DNA of 64,000 bases from assembly GCF_010183535.1 (NCBI RefSeq), contig NC_071328.1, forward strand, positions 496,001-560,000. Direction: 5' to 3'. Below are positions 20,431 to 36,640 of this stretch, one piece after another (the stretch's first letter is position 1; each line of letters starts with the position of its first letter). The notes below the pieces were generated by a model. That model did not search any database, was not told where the DNA came from, and saw only the letters and a list, made by a program, of their open reading frames with translations. Made by a program: the position numbers and the translations under genes. This DNA is from Caenorhabditis remanei (lineage: Eukaryota > Nematoda > Chromadorea > Rhabditida > Rhabditidae).

Positions 20431-22523
20431 TCACGGGAAGTTAATAGATGCTCTCTTTCCATCACTTCTTCTCACTACATTGTAGCATTCGGGATATTCC
20501 AGAGTTATCTCTTTGGCATAAAGATCGATTATTCTGAAAAAGAAGTTAGTAATTGCATTGAAATCAAAATATCTTACTTTGTGTCAAGACGATAGACCGG
20601 TGGCCATATTCCTTGATCGAATCTCTCTGTTTCCAATGATTCTACTAATAAATCAATTCTGGTTTCACAATCACGATGAAATACAATTCCAATGGATTCC
20701 AAGTTTTGAAACGCCTCATTTGCCACCCATCCTTTAATTATTTCAAGGAGATCCAAGTGTGTTATGTTTAAATTTTCCAAATTTATATGTTTACCAGGAA
20801 ACTTTTTCAGAAAACTCAATCCAAAATCCCCACAGTTTTTCAAATTAACCCGTCCGACTTTGAGAATTTCTGACATCTCCGTCAAATCTCCAGTGATTTC
20901 TGGTTCAATCGATAAACTGTTCAGATTCGGATACATTGTAAGGAATCTATCCAAATCTTCTGATTTCAATATTCCCTCTCCTGTCAAACGACAATCTTTC
21001 ACATTGGTCAAAATTGGCAATTGCTCGAAAAGTGTGTTAATATTTACTAGTAGAGAAATCGGCTCTGCAGGTCGGAATAACAGATTTAGATGATCTTGTA
21101 ATGATTTTGTCATATTAGTATTTAATTTCTCCACTTGAATTAAAATGCTTTTTTTTTCAGATTTTGATTTTCTTGCTTTGATCCTGAAACAAATTCGTTT
21201 ATGGTATTCTAGAAATAGATATTATGCCAAAGTTATGGGACGTGACATATATCCTTGGAAAGCTGAGAACACGCTGATTTCAAATATGTATTTAGTTTTT
21301 GCCCTCGAGAACTGGTAGTCGAGGAAAAGTGCGAAAAATTTCGATTGGATGTAAAAATCACATTTTGGCGATAAAAATGACTAGTTTAGGCAGTTCAAAC
21401 TTCCAACTTAAAATCCGCATATCTCAAAAGTGGGCGGAGCTAACAAAAAGTTGTCAACTACAAAAATGTGTACAATTTGAAATATACTGTTTTTGTAATT
21501 GACAACTTTTTGATAGCTCTGCCGAGTTTCGAGATATAAAGTTGGAAATTCGCAAAAATTGAAGAAAACTGCAGAAGTTAGTCATTTTTATCGCCTAAGT
21601 GTGATTTTTACAGCTAATCGGAAATTTTCCGGTAGAAAGAGGTTCCGAAATTTTTTCCCCAGAATTTTGGAAAGTTTTTTTTTTAAACTAATTCCGGAAA
21701 TTCCCGAAAAATCGGTTAATATGAAAATTGCTGTTTTTCCAAACTTTGACCTCATTTTTCTCGAATACCAGACCTCGTTGGCAAACGCTGAATATATATT
21801 TGGAATCATCGTTTTTTCAGCTTTCCAGTAATATTGGTCACATTTTTCAGGAATGGCAAAATGATCCCTTCGCTCTGCTATTTTCAACTATTCAACAGTT
21901 TTTCCATCAGAGCAACAAAATGTATCATCGAATGTATCTCCTAAACGTTGAAATTGAAATTTCTTTTTGAAATAAAGTGTCAAGTTCAAGTTTAGTGTGT
22001 GTTTGTCGTATCTTTCAATAAAAAACGCACCGCGCACGCAACGCGACTGGGGCGATAAATTCAAAACGTTTCGTTGCTGACCTTACGTTTCGCACCCCTG
22101 TGCTCAGAGAAAGATTAGCAATTTTTGAAAGAATTTCAATAGAGCGCAGTTGTAAACAGAAAATTGTTAACTAATCTAGCCAATATAAATATGTTGTAAC
22201 ACTCACCTCGCAGTGAACTTGAAATTCTCGCCAATACTCCATTCGGTAGATTTCCTCTCCACACGCTCTTTCGAGTTCTCCTCTATTTTGATAAATGGTT
22301 TAAGATTCTCTCCTCGAAATGGATTCCTCGTAGAATAAACCTTATCTTTAAACAGTATAAACCATAATTTTGAAATTTCGGCTTTCGCACTAGTTTTTGC
22401 ACGAATTGCAGCGTATTTTGCTCTTTTTGAACAGATGGATAATGACAGAATATCTACTTCATCCAATGATTTTAGTATTTTCTCTTGAATTAAAACAGGA
22501 AATTTCAAGAATTTTAGGGGCAT
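20431..22523 (-). CDS. F-box protein, FBXB type (F-box plus FBA_2-like domain)
   Basis: Three exons (22523-22207, 21183-20578, 20533-20431) join in frame to 341 residues. Exon 1 holds the F-box: MPLKFLKFPVLIQEKILKSL, then DEVDILSLSICSKRAKYAAI. Exon 2 opens with a basic stretch (IKARKSKSEKKSILIQVEK) and carries the F-box-associated domain, with YPNLNSLSIEPEI, LKNCGDFGLSFLKKFPGKHI and AFQNLESIGIVF. The last exon ends CYNVVRRSDGKRASINFP. F-box proteins join Skp1/cullin ubiquitin ligases, where the associated domain is thought to choose the substrate. This family is hugely expanded and fast-evolving in Caenorhabditis, and individual members have no known target. Intron 1 (about 1 kb) is made of nested palindromic repeats. 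It converges with the Gα-like gene. Confidence 0.85.
21225..21850. repeat. Nested palindromic repeats in F-box intron 1 (family C with an inner copy of another family)
   Basis: Outer family C arms ('ggaaagctgagaacacgctg' and inverse 'catcgttttttcagctttcc') enclose a second pair, 'tgggcggagctaacaaaaag' against 'tttttgatagctctgcc' at about 21420-21530, which belongs to the 'gtcaactacaaaaatg' family. This looks like insertion of one element into another. Confidence 0.65.
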
Positions 22524-22670
22524 TTTGGAAGAAAAAGAATAGAGATAGAGAACTGCCGGGGAAAATGCAAATAGAGCAATTGATTCTCGTGTAACGTCTG
22601 CGTTGTGTGTTCGCGTAGCGTGTCGTGGGGGGTCTAAGGGAATCCTTGATGTCGATACTGTGTGACTACG

Positions 22671-23265
22671 ATGAGGACAGGGCTACCAATGCAGCCGTTC
22701 TCTATTGACAAGCATGATACATTTTTGCGTCACGGCCAGGCTTGGTCGGAGAAAAGTTTTCGGAGAATCGAAATTTTCTCCGAAAAAACAGTCGGAGAAT
22801 CGGATATCGGAAATTTTCTCCGACTTACTTTTTTTTTCGGAGAATCAAAGAATTTCGGATAATTTTGGAGAATCCAAAAATTTCCCAAAAATGCTTCGAA
22901 AATGAATTTTCTGTAGTGTTTTTCAGTATTCTCCTTTCTAAAACATGTTTAATCATCATTAAAAGCTTTTACCAGTAAAAATACAACAAAAACAGAGTTT
23001 GGAGTGTCGTTGTCTCCGGTATCCTCCGAAATTCTCCGACTTTTTTTTTTGGAGAATCGGAGAATTTCGGATAATTTCTCCGAAAAAAGTCGGAGAATCG
23101 GTGAATCGGTGTATCCGATTATCCGACTCCGACCAAGCCTTGCCACGGTGAATATTCGAACTTATGTGCATAATATCATATAAAAATTCGAATTTTGACA
23201 GTGACGCAAAAAAGTACCATTCTTGTCAATAGAGCAAGGCTGCATTGGTAGCCATGACCTCATCA
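22671..23265. mobile_element. Nested MITE-like element
   Basis: The outer inverted repeats ('ggctaccaatgcagcc', 'tctattgacaag', 'tttttgcgtcac') lie at 22671-22733 and 23200-23265. Inside, a second palindrome runs from 'caggcttggtcggag' (22737) to 'ctccgaccaagcctt' (23143) and is packed with repeated 'tcggagaat' and 'ttctccga' words. It lies between the two F-box genes. Confidence 0.75.
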
Positions 23266-23573
23266 CTAATCAATCTGAGAATTGCTCTCAAATTTCTAAG
23301 AAAAATAATTCTGAGATCAATAGGCCATTTTTACAATGTTGTGTGATTCGGGCAGAAATCAAAGCACCCGGAATATTTAAAAATGTAAATATAAAGATAA
23401 ACATTTTCACTGACTAGTATGAGTGGGATTTAAACCCGCTGGTTAAAATGAATAAAAATCAAGGGGGAATGGCTGCAAAATCAAATGTTGGAGAGGGTTT
23501 TCAAGTATTACTTCTCTGGGTGGCAGTTAAATAATAAAACGGCATGATGTTATAATACATTTGTTACGGTGAA

Positions 23574-25130
23574 TCAATTCCAAACCACAAAATAAAAAGA
23601 CCTTTGAAATGCACGAACTGAAGCTCTCTTTCCATCACTTTCCCTGATAACATCGTAACAGTCGTTCCCGAAAAAACCAATCGGAGGGTAATACATGTGA
23701 TGCATTCTGAAAAATAATACATAGATTTTTGAAAAAAAACTGATTAAATAGGGAAGGTCATGGAGTTATGTGACATAACCTATTTCATTGGAAAGCTGAG
23801 AAAACGCTGATTCCGAAAATATGTTCAGGTTTGGCCCTCGAGAGCTCGTATTCGAGAAAAATGAGGTCAAAGTTTGGACAAATAGAATTAATACCATTTT
23901 AATAAACGTTTCGCGTGGCAAAGTAATAATTTGTCATTTTTAAGAACTTTCTTTAACATTGTTTTTCTCGAGTACCAGGCCTCGAGGGCTAAAACTGAAT
24001 ATATTTTCGAAATCAGCGTTTCCCCAGCTTTCCAACGGTATGTTACGTCTCATATTATCGATTCACAAACACTTGCCGAGTGATGTTAAAGGAACATGGA
24101 ATTTATCCAGATGGGTCTCGTAGTTGAAAAAAGTGAAAAACGTAAAGGAGTCCACCCTTTTCAACTACGAAACCCTTCCGAACAGATTCCATGCGCCTTT
24201 AACATCTCTCAAGTGTTCGTAAACCGATAATATGTTGCGTGACCTATATCATTGGAAAGCTGAGAAAACGCTAATTCCAAATATATATTTAGTTTTTGCC
24301 CTCGAGGCCTGGTACTCGAGAAAAACAAGGTCAAAGTATTTTCGCATGTTAAGAAGGTAATAATTTGTCATTTTTCCGAACTTTAACCTTCTTTTTTCTC
24401 GAATACCAGACCTCGAGCGCTAAAACTAAATATATATTTGGAATCAGCGTTTTTTCAGTTTTCTAATGATATATGTCACGTCCCATGACTCCATGACCGT
24501 CCCTTGTAAACCTAGTGGTAAACGTACTCTATATCAAACTTAAAACTGTCCGGTCTCTTCGTGGCATCGAATCGTTCTGTTTCCAAGTTATCCACTATAT
24601 CAGTTATATTGAGGTTATTATGAAGAACAAGTTGAGCGTTGACTGTCTCCAAATTTTGACATATTTCACCTTTCATCCATTTTCTGATAAATTCGTTAAA
24701 TTCCGTCTCGAAAGCCAACAAATTTATCAAATCAATACATCGACCAGTGAATTTCTTTAAAACTTCAATTCCAAACGTTCCGGCATTCCTTAAGTGAAGT
24801 TTTTGAGCTGTGAAGAATCCTACTTCATCACTTGAGTCTCCATGAATTAATGGTGCAATCCATAACATATCCAAGTTAGGATATTGACTTAGAAACGGGT
24901 TTAAAACATTCGATTTGACTGATTCTCCTGTTACAGTAATAATTTTCACATTTTTAAATATTGGCAATCTTTGTGAAAGTCGGGTGACCTCCAGATGCAA
25001 GTAATTCGTTTGAGATTGACGAAACAATATTTTGAAATGATCATACAATCCATTTATGAGACCTTCATTGATGTATTCCATTTTTATTGAGCAACAATCA
25101 TTCTGACTTTTACTTCTTTTTGCGCGGACT
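23574..25130 (-). pseudogene. F-box-family gene lacking a visible F-box exon
   Basis: Exons 25130-24528 and 23706-23574 join in frame (GA|A) and match exons 2 and 3 of the intact F-box gene just downstream. They open with VRAKRSKSQNDCC, then MEYINEGLINGLYDHFKILF, YPNLDMLWIAPLIHG and LRNAGTFGIEVLKKFTGRCI, and end CYDVIRESDGKRA and YFVVWN-stop. Both splice sites are usable and there is no internal stop. Between 25131 and the 3' end of goa-1 at 26016, I cannot find the exon with the F-box itself. Either the duplication cut off the promoter and F-box exon, leaving a pseudogene, or translation starts at the Met 16 codons into this exon, giving a protein without an F-box. The 821-bp intron is filled with nested inverted repeats. 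Confidence 0.65.
23755..24505. repeat. Clustered and nested family C palindromes in an F-box-family intron
   Basis: Four arms of family C alternate in orientation (23765-23870, 23960-24060, 24230-24330, 24380-24500; words 'ggaaagctgagaaaacgctg' and inverse). A further inverted pair with 'atgggtctcgtagttgaaaa' and 'ttttcaactacgaaaccctt' sits in the middle at about 24060-24215. Confidence 0.7.
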
Positions 25131-26015
25131 CTGAAAATTGTTGTTTAAGACGGATTTTGAGAATTTCTACTACTTGATTGTTCATATTTTTCTACATTCT
25201 AAAAATTATCCGTTTTTTTTTCTGTAATAACAGTTAGAAAAAAAAAAGAAATTTATCTCAAATACAATAAAATGGTTGGGACAAAAAAAAACAGTGAGTG
25301 TGCATATACACCCACATGGAAGGAGACAATTCTTTTAAGGAAAAAAAGAGTGAAGATGTTGTGAAAAAAAGGGAAAACAGCGAAAAGTTTGGAAGTGTTG
25401 TTGCTGGGAGGGAGGGGAGAAGGATTTCAGTGGAGCGCACTTTCCGAATTCTTGGAAAATACGGTAAGAGTGAAAGTGCGCTCCTCTGAGAACAGGAATA
25501 AAATAAATACGTGTCGTAGTTCCAAATAAAAAAATAAAAAGCTGCCATAGAAGAGAGAACTGTGACTAGTAGAGAGAGAGAGAGAGAAGGCAAAGCGTAG
25601 AGAGACCTTTCATGGGGGGTGTGGAGACAGAGAACTGAAAAAGGGGGCGGAGCTTACTTAAAATAAATAAGATTTGAAAATGGAGGAGGAGAAGGAGTCA
25701 AGAAAGGAAAAATAAATAAGATTTGGGATCCTAGTGGTTTAAGGGCTATTATGTAGAGCGCCGCTCCATTTCGGTAGGGCGCGATTGCATACTGTAAGCT
25801 CTCATATAGATGCATATACCATATACTCGGGCGGTGTGGATAGGGAGAGAAAGAGAGAAAAGAATCATGAAGATGCCGGAGGGGAAAGAAGCAAAGATAC
25901 ACACAGTTTTTTTGGGAGAAAACGGGTTTTGGAGCGAAAAGATTTTTCAAAAAAAATGGAATTTTTGTTATATTTTTCGTCCAAAATTCAATCGATAAAA
26001 CACATTTTTGTTAAT
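25131..26015. other. Spacer between the F-box relative and goa-1
   Basis: No exon, in particular no F-box-like exon, is visible. A compact palindrome at 25429-25487 pairs 'gtggagcgcactttcc' with 'gtgaaagtgcgctcctc'. GA tracts and a CT-rich complement produce the open frames here. The right-hand part must include the goa-1 3' UTR; I found no canonical AATAAA for it close to the stop. Confidence 0.5.
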
Positions 26016-31083
<5,068 letters not shown>

Positions 31084-31320
31084 GGTTGCTGTGTGGTGTT
31101 TGGGATCTTTATCCCTTTCTGATCTTGTTCAGGGGGCGGGGTCTCTGGTCTTAACTTCGGGACACTTTTTAGAGTGATAGTGATTGTGTGCACACCTACT
31201 ACCACCCCAGACACACTCTCTTCTAGTCGACTCCTCGTTGGGTTGGTGGGGGAAGAGCAAGGCTGAAAATTTGTGTGGGTAATTAGAGGTAATTAGAGGT
31301 AATTAGTGCGGAAAATGCGA
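31084..31320 (-). promoter_or_regulatory. goa-1 5' UTR and near-upstream region
   Basis: On the minus strand an AAATTTTCAG acceptor ends at about 31265, some 180 bp before the goa-1 ATG. So the first coding exon may extend to there and be joined to a spliced leader or an upstream non-coding exon. Just upstream (31279-31309) the 10-mer GGTAATTAGA is repeated three times, each copy carrying a TAATTA homeodomain-type core. Whether these sites act on goa-1 is inference. Confidence 0.45.
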
Positions 31321-32640
31321 GAGAAATGACGAATTTCACGGAAAATAAATAAAAATGAAAGTGAATGCAAAAAAGTTTTGATGGCCTAGAAATTTTTTGG
31401 TGGCCTAAAAAATTTTTCTCGGCCATGACTTAAAACTGTCATAAAAAATGTATAAATAAGTGGTTTAGAAGACTATAAGCTCATATTTTTGAAAATCGAT
31501 GACCTAGGAACCCGTTTTGAGAAAATTCGACCATCAATTTTTTTTATTGAAAATTTCGGAAAATTGTTTTGAGATTTTGAAGATTTTTGAAGATTTTTGA
31601 GAACAGTTGAAAATTTTCAAAAATGTTTAAGTTATGGGAAAGTAGGCGACTATTAAAACTACCATAAACATTGAAAAAACTTGGTGGCCTAGAATTCCGA
31701 ATTTTTGGAAACCTAGGCCACATGAAATTTTATGACCAAAATGACCTAGAAATCGGTTTTCGTTAAGTCTCGGCCATCGGGATTCTCGAAAAAAAAATTT
31801 TTTTTAATGTTTTTTTTCTAAAATGGATTTCTATCCGCAGGTAAATAGTCAAAAAGCAATGGACCGGAAAAAAAGATGACAAAAAAAGACGGGGACTGCT
31901 CTCCGTCATGGGTGGGGGGGGGGGCACAGAATATAGATGGGAAGGGGAAATGGATGGGGGAAAATATATGAGACACACATAAATGTTTTGATGAATTCTA
32001 GAACGATGCTCCGTTATGGCTCCGAATTTTTTTTCCAAAAAAACCTTTCCTTACGCAAAAAACCCTTAAGCGCAGGTCAAAGTTCCTGGGAAAACGATAA
32101 TTTGCAAAAAATGGCAGGGTAGCGGCGGAAAAAAAGAGAAAAAAGAAGAAGAATAAGTAGGACGTCTTCTTCTTCTTCTTCTTCTTCTTCTAAGACGTCG
32201 TTGGGCAAAAGAAGAAGAAGAAAAGCGAGGGCGAAAAGAAGAGAGAAATGGAAAACGGAGAGTCCCCTCCTCTCTCGCTTTCTCTCTCTGAGAGCTCTGA
32301 GAGCACATAGCGGAGCAAGAAGGAGGAAGGTCATGGGCATACATACACAGCGAATGGCAACTGGGGGAAGGACTCAGAGAGAAGAAGGGGGAGAGACCTC
32401 ATTCTAAGCGGCGGCGGAGCTCCAAGAAGAGCGTCGTCGTCGAAGGGGTTTTGCGCGACGGCGCGTCGCGTGTCAATTCGAATTTTAAATCATGATGATC
32501 AGAACGACGACGGGCGGGACATAGAAGACGTTGTGCAACGGGCGAAGGAAGAGAAGAAGACAAAAGTCAATTTGTTAAGGAAGGGGGTGGGGGCCTTAGG
32601 GAAAGACGTTTCGAAACCAAGACATTTGGCAACTAGAAAA
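31321..32640. other. Upstream goa-1 flank, no gene seen
   Basis: Several relics of family A ends ('gatggcctagaaa', 'ggtggcctagaattcc') lie at 31380-31760. A G-run occurs at 31914-31923. 32160-32215 is a strong strand-asymmetric pair, 'gacgtcttcttcttcttc' followed by 'aagaagaagaa', and 32200-32400 is purine-rich. The Arg/Ser/Glu-rich open frames here follow from these simple repeats. Confidence 0.5.
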
Positions 32641-32682
32641 GAGCGATGAAAGTCCAAAAAAAGAAAAAAGTCCAAAAACAGT

Positions 32683-32882
32683 TTAGGTCGCACCAAAACT
32701 CGAACCCCGTACCCTCTGCGTCAGAGTGGCGAGCGCACCCGCCTGCGCCAAACTTGCATCAATGAAAAGCTAAGCTAAGGGGCGGAAATAAACGTTCCGC
32801 TTCTAGGCTCTCTGCATAGAAAGATTGGGTTGGGGCGGGAATTCGAAAAATTGAGAAAAAAGATTGTCTCTGTTTTGAATCC
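32683..32882 (-). mobile_element. tRNA-derived SINE-like element, copy 1
   Basis: Read on the minus strand, the head has an A-box-like TGGCGCAGGCGGG and a B-box GGGTTCGAGTTTTGG spaced as in a tRNA with a long variable arm. The side facing the head carries 'ggggcggaaataaacg' and 'ggcgggaattcgaaaa' (plus-strand words), which are also present in copy 2, so homology extends well beyond the tRNA-like part. No open frame. Confidence 0.6.
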
Positions 32883-33311
32883 ATACCTTTACCAGGTAAG
32901 GAGGGCCCCTAGATTTTTGTCTTTAAGCGAAAAATTCGAAAAAAAACGGGCGGTGGCTTTGTTTCATTTCTAATGCATAGAGACACCACCGATTTTTCTA
33001 TTTTTCTCAAGAAGTATGTTTGTATATGGAAATTGGGGACACACAGGGAGAGAACACGACAAATACAAAAAAAGGTGAAAGTTTGTATCGAACAGTATTG
33101 AAAAGAGAGAAAAAATCGATTTTTTCCCCCCAATCTTTGGTGTCGTCGTGGAGCAAAACGATGTGTCACACACAAAAACATATGCAGCACACAAATATAT
33201 AACAGAAGGAATATATAGGAGAAGAGGGGACATCTTGAGAGCATATGGAGAAGATTCTCTCGCCTCCGGGATGTGTGACACTAGAGGATAGCGATACGAA
33301 GTGGAAAAAAA

Positions 33312-33572
33312 GTTCCAAAAAAATTTTGGTCGCACCAAAACTCGAACCCTTGACCCTCTGCGGCAATGTGGGGAGCGCACCCGCCTGCGCCACACACGCG
33401 TCGAAAAGAAGAGAGCTAAGGGGCGGTAATAAACCTGCGGCTTGCAGCTTCTTCTACGCTCGCAGAGTCAGAAGGATCGGGTTGGCGGGAATTCGAAAAT
33501 TCGAAAATTCGAAATTTGAAAAGAAAAAAGATTGTATTTGTCATACAAAAAAGACGAAGAAGACAATTTTGA
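33312..33572 (-). mobile_element. tRNA-derived SINE-like element, copy 2
   Basis: Same orientation and organisation as the copy 630 bp to the left: 'ggtcgcaccaaaactcgaac', 'gagcgcacccgcctgcgcca', 'gctaaggggcgg', 'taataaac', 'ggcgggaattcgaaaa', and a tail with 'aaaaaagattgt' and 'tttgaatc'. The two copies differ by many substitutions and small indels. Confidence 0.6.
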
Positions 33573-35689
33573 ATCTATAATTGGCTACGCTTTAGTGGGG
33601 GCGAGGCGGCGGACTATACAGTCACAAGAAAAACGGTGGGGCGGGGCCTAAGGGTATTACAGATTGGTTGGGGACTTGCGAAATCTAGGCCACCTGCGGA
33701 ACCTAGGCCACCGGTTCCCTCAAAATCAAAAGAGATCAAATTTCGTTGAAGAGCTAAAGGTGTCTAGATTTCGTATCTATTTACCCATCCTTTCCGATAC
33801 CACCCGCCTCCTCATTTCTTTTTTTTTTCTTCTTTTTTCGAACGATTTTTTCTGATCGAGCACGCGGATATTGATGATCGATGGGCTCAAGTGGGAAGAA
33901 ATTCAATTAAAATTGTTTACAGCTAGAAAATATAGAAAAAATGATACTGTAGAGAAAAATTGAAAAATGTTTCAATGTTTGTCTTAATCTCACGCGCCTC
34001 GATTGTAGTCAAAATCAAAGCATTTTGCAACCAAATTGTAGATCAAATCCAGCTCTACATTTTTGTAGCGAACTACAAATCAATATCTCTGCAGGGTTTT
34101 GAGATATACGGCTTTGAAGAAGATAGCGAGCATGCACCCCCACAGTGCCAAACTTTAAAGGCGCATAACTCAAAAGTGGGCGGAGTTATCAAAAAGTTGT
34201 CAACTACAAAAATATAGAGCTGGATTTGATTTACAACATATAAAAAATTTCGAAATCTGGGACTATAAATAGTGATGTTGCAAAAGTTCGAACAGGGAGC
34301 GTGACTACCTACTTAGATTCAACGCTTAAAGGCGCCTAACTCAAAAGTGGGAGGAACTATCAAAAAGTTATCAACTATAAAAATATAAAATTGGATTTGG
34401 ACTACAAAATATACAAAATTCAAAAAAATTAAAGAACTTAAAATACTGTTACTAGCTCGCGACTTTTTCCCTTAAAATGGTTATATCTACAGAGAAAAAA
34501 CTTGCGGAAAAGTTTTAAAGGTACCTTAAAAGTTATTCTTTAACAAACGGTAATAAGGAGAAAATATGCTATATTTCTCAAAAATTGTTACATATTTTCC
34601 ACTAAAAGTTTCAAAAAACCGATATCTAACAATTATTTTCCACATAAAATGTGTCTATAATTATATATGGGGAGCCAGAGACCCCATAATTATAAAGAAA
34701 AAGAAAGGGTCTCAAAATCAATAGCTAATGATTCACCCCTCTTTACCGCGCGTCATTCAAATTTAAATGTGTTCAGTGGAGCGCGTTTACCACCAGGACT
34801 GTCCACCCCGGGGAAACATCAAAGTTCAGCGAATGGACTAATTATATGGGTGGCCATCGAAGAAAGGGGACCATTATAGCCAATGGAGACAGAAAATAAG
34901 GGGGGAATGGATAAGAAGGTAGAGTATGTCTGTGCTGTGTGTGTGTGTGTGTGCAGACAGACATCGTTGAGCCATTCATTTCGGTTCTTCGGACACAGCG
35001 GCCCCCGGGAGAGAGAGAAAGAGGCGAATGTCGGAGAATAGTGTGTAGAGTTGAGAGACGCAGACAGAGTTGAGAGTGTTGTGTGAGGGACGGCGTGAGT
35101 GAGTGTGTGTGTATGCGCGCTCTTTGCCAATCGATGAGGCTCTCTTCCCCTAGAGAGAGGGGGGCAACTCTCTCCGTCCCCGCCAACGGCAGCAGCAGCA
35201 AATAATGCCATAATTCTCCTGTCTGCGTCTCCTGCAGTGAGCTCTTTGAGCACTCACACTCACCAAGCATATAGCATGTTAACGTATCCTGCAGGCATAT
35301 ACACAAACACGTCTTCTTCTTCTTCTTCTCGGTCCTTCTTCGACTAACGGGGCGGACACCACACCCCAAAGAGAGACTATTTTCTGAAAAAGGGACGTTC
35401 TCTTCTCTCTCTCTCTCTTCTTAACGGTCCCCTTCTTCTTCCAACAATTATATAAATGACGGAGGAAGGAGAAGCCGAGGAATATAATGAGTGTGATGAT
35501 GCGGTAAATAATTGGTGGTGGTGGTGGCTCTCGAGACTTATTTATTTTTTGGAGTGAAAAGAGGAGGAAGGTTTGGTGAGGGACAATTCCAGAAAGAATT
35601 TCAGCAGGTAGCAAGGGTTAAACGGGTTTTTTTCAGGTGTCGTTGGAAAAAAATTGACAATCTTTGAAGTGACCTTAGTTCAAATCAAA
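33573..35689. other. Intergenic, no gene seen; repeat fragments
   Basis: 34020-34260 and 34330-34400 hold arms of the 'gtcaactacaaaaatg' family. 34930-35120 has GT-rich and GA-rich simple sequence, and 35310-35330 a TTC run. Overlapping minus-strand frames (34819-35614) are Ser/Leu/His-rich translations of these tracts and overlap in two phases, so I do not call them. Confidence 0.5.
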
Positions 35690-36150
35690 AGTACTTGAAC
35701 TTAGACTCATAAGATATAAAAAATCACTATCTTCATTTTTGTAGTTGACAACTTTTTGATAGCTCTGCAGGCTTCAGAGATATGGCGCCTAAAAATTGGA
35801 AATCTTTGAAACAGTGCAGTGAGCTTCCGATCAAAATTATGTATTTCAATTTAAGCGCATATCTCAAAAAGGGGCGGAGCTATCAAAAAGTTGTCAACTA
35901 TGAAAGTATAGCCCTTGATTTGATTTACATACTTGTCACGGGCCGGGCCCGCTAAAAAAATCTTCCGGCCCGGCCCGGGCCGGCCCGTCAAAATATTGAA
36001 AAAAAAGCTTGCTGCGGGCCCTGCGGGCCGGCCCGGGCCCTGAAATTTTCAGAGGGCCCGGCCCGTGATTTGACAAGTATGTTGATTTACAACATATTAT
36101 GAAACTGGCTAACTGAGAATTTAAGTGGTGAAGTTACAAAATTTGTCAAT
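35690..36150. repeat. Palindromic family B copy, interrupted by a MITE
   Basis: Arms 'gtagttgacaactttttgat' and 'tatcaaaaagttgtcaacta'; the right arm's usual 'gatttgatttacaacatat' is split by the element at 35929-36080. Confidence 0.7.
35929..36080. mobile_element. GC-rich palindromic MITE with 9-bp target duplication
   Basis: The ends are inverted ATACTTGTCA and TGACAAGTAT. The interior is built of GGGCC/GGCCC palindromes. The 9-mer TTGATTTAC occurs directly left (35920-35928) and one base right (36082-36090) of the element. The host sequence is a known repeat arm, so the empty site can be deduced. A 9-bp duplication is typical of Mutator-like transposases; that assignment is inference. Confidence 0.8.
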
Positions 36151-36389
36151 TTCGAAAAGAAATTCTGGTAGCAATTTGATTTTTTCCAAACTGCCGATCT
36201 CCTGAGGTTCTTTTGTTAAATATATCGCAGAAACAATTAGCAAAGGTTATTTAGCAAACAAAAACGGGTTTTTTTCAAATCTCGTATAATAACAATAAGC
36301 TTTTAATTACCTTCGAAAAACTGAAAATCTTTGAAACAGTTCCGCTAAAAAGGACCAACTTTTAAAGGGCGGTACGATGTTAAATTTTG

Positions 36390-36640
36390 AGATTTTTTCT
36401 TCAAATCTATATTATTCCGGTAGATCATGGTACGGGCTCTTTTTTTGTAGTTGACAACATTTTGATAGCTCCTCCCACTTTTGAGATATGCGCCTTCAAA
36501 GATAGCCATGAGTGAGCAAGGGAAGAGAAGCAAGAGAACTTTAAAGGCGCATAACGTAAAAGTGGGCGGAGCTATCAAAATGTTGTCAATTACAAAAACA
36601 TAGAACTAGATTTGAACTGCATTATGAATACAAATTCGGG
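36390..36640. repeat. Palindromic 'gtcaactacaaaaatg' family copy
   Basis: Arms 'gttgacaacattttgatagc' and 'gctatcaaaatgttgtcaat' around 'gcgccttcaaagatagcc'. Confidence 0.65.

Noticed and set aside
32066..32407. Arg/Ser/Glu-rich open frames on both strands
   Set aside because: They arise from GAAGAA/TTCTTC tracts and are open in several frames at once.
34819..35614. Minus-strand frames of 111-175 codons upstream of goa-1
   Set aside because: Two frames overlap over the same simple GA/GT sequence and give Ser/His/Leu-rich low-complexity products; no splice context and no recognisable domain.
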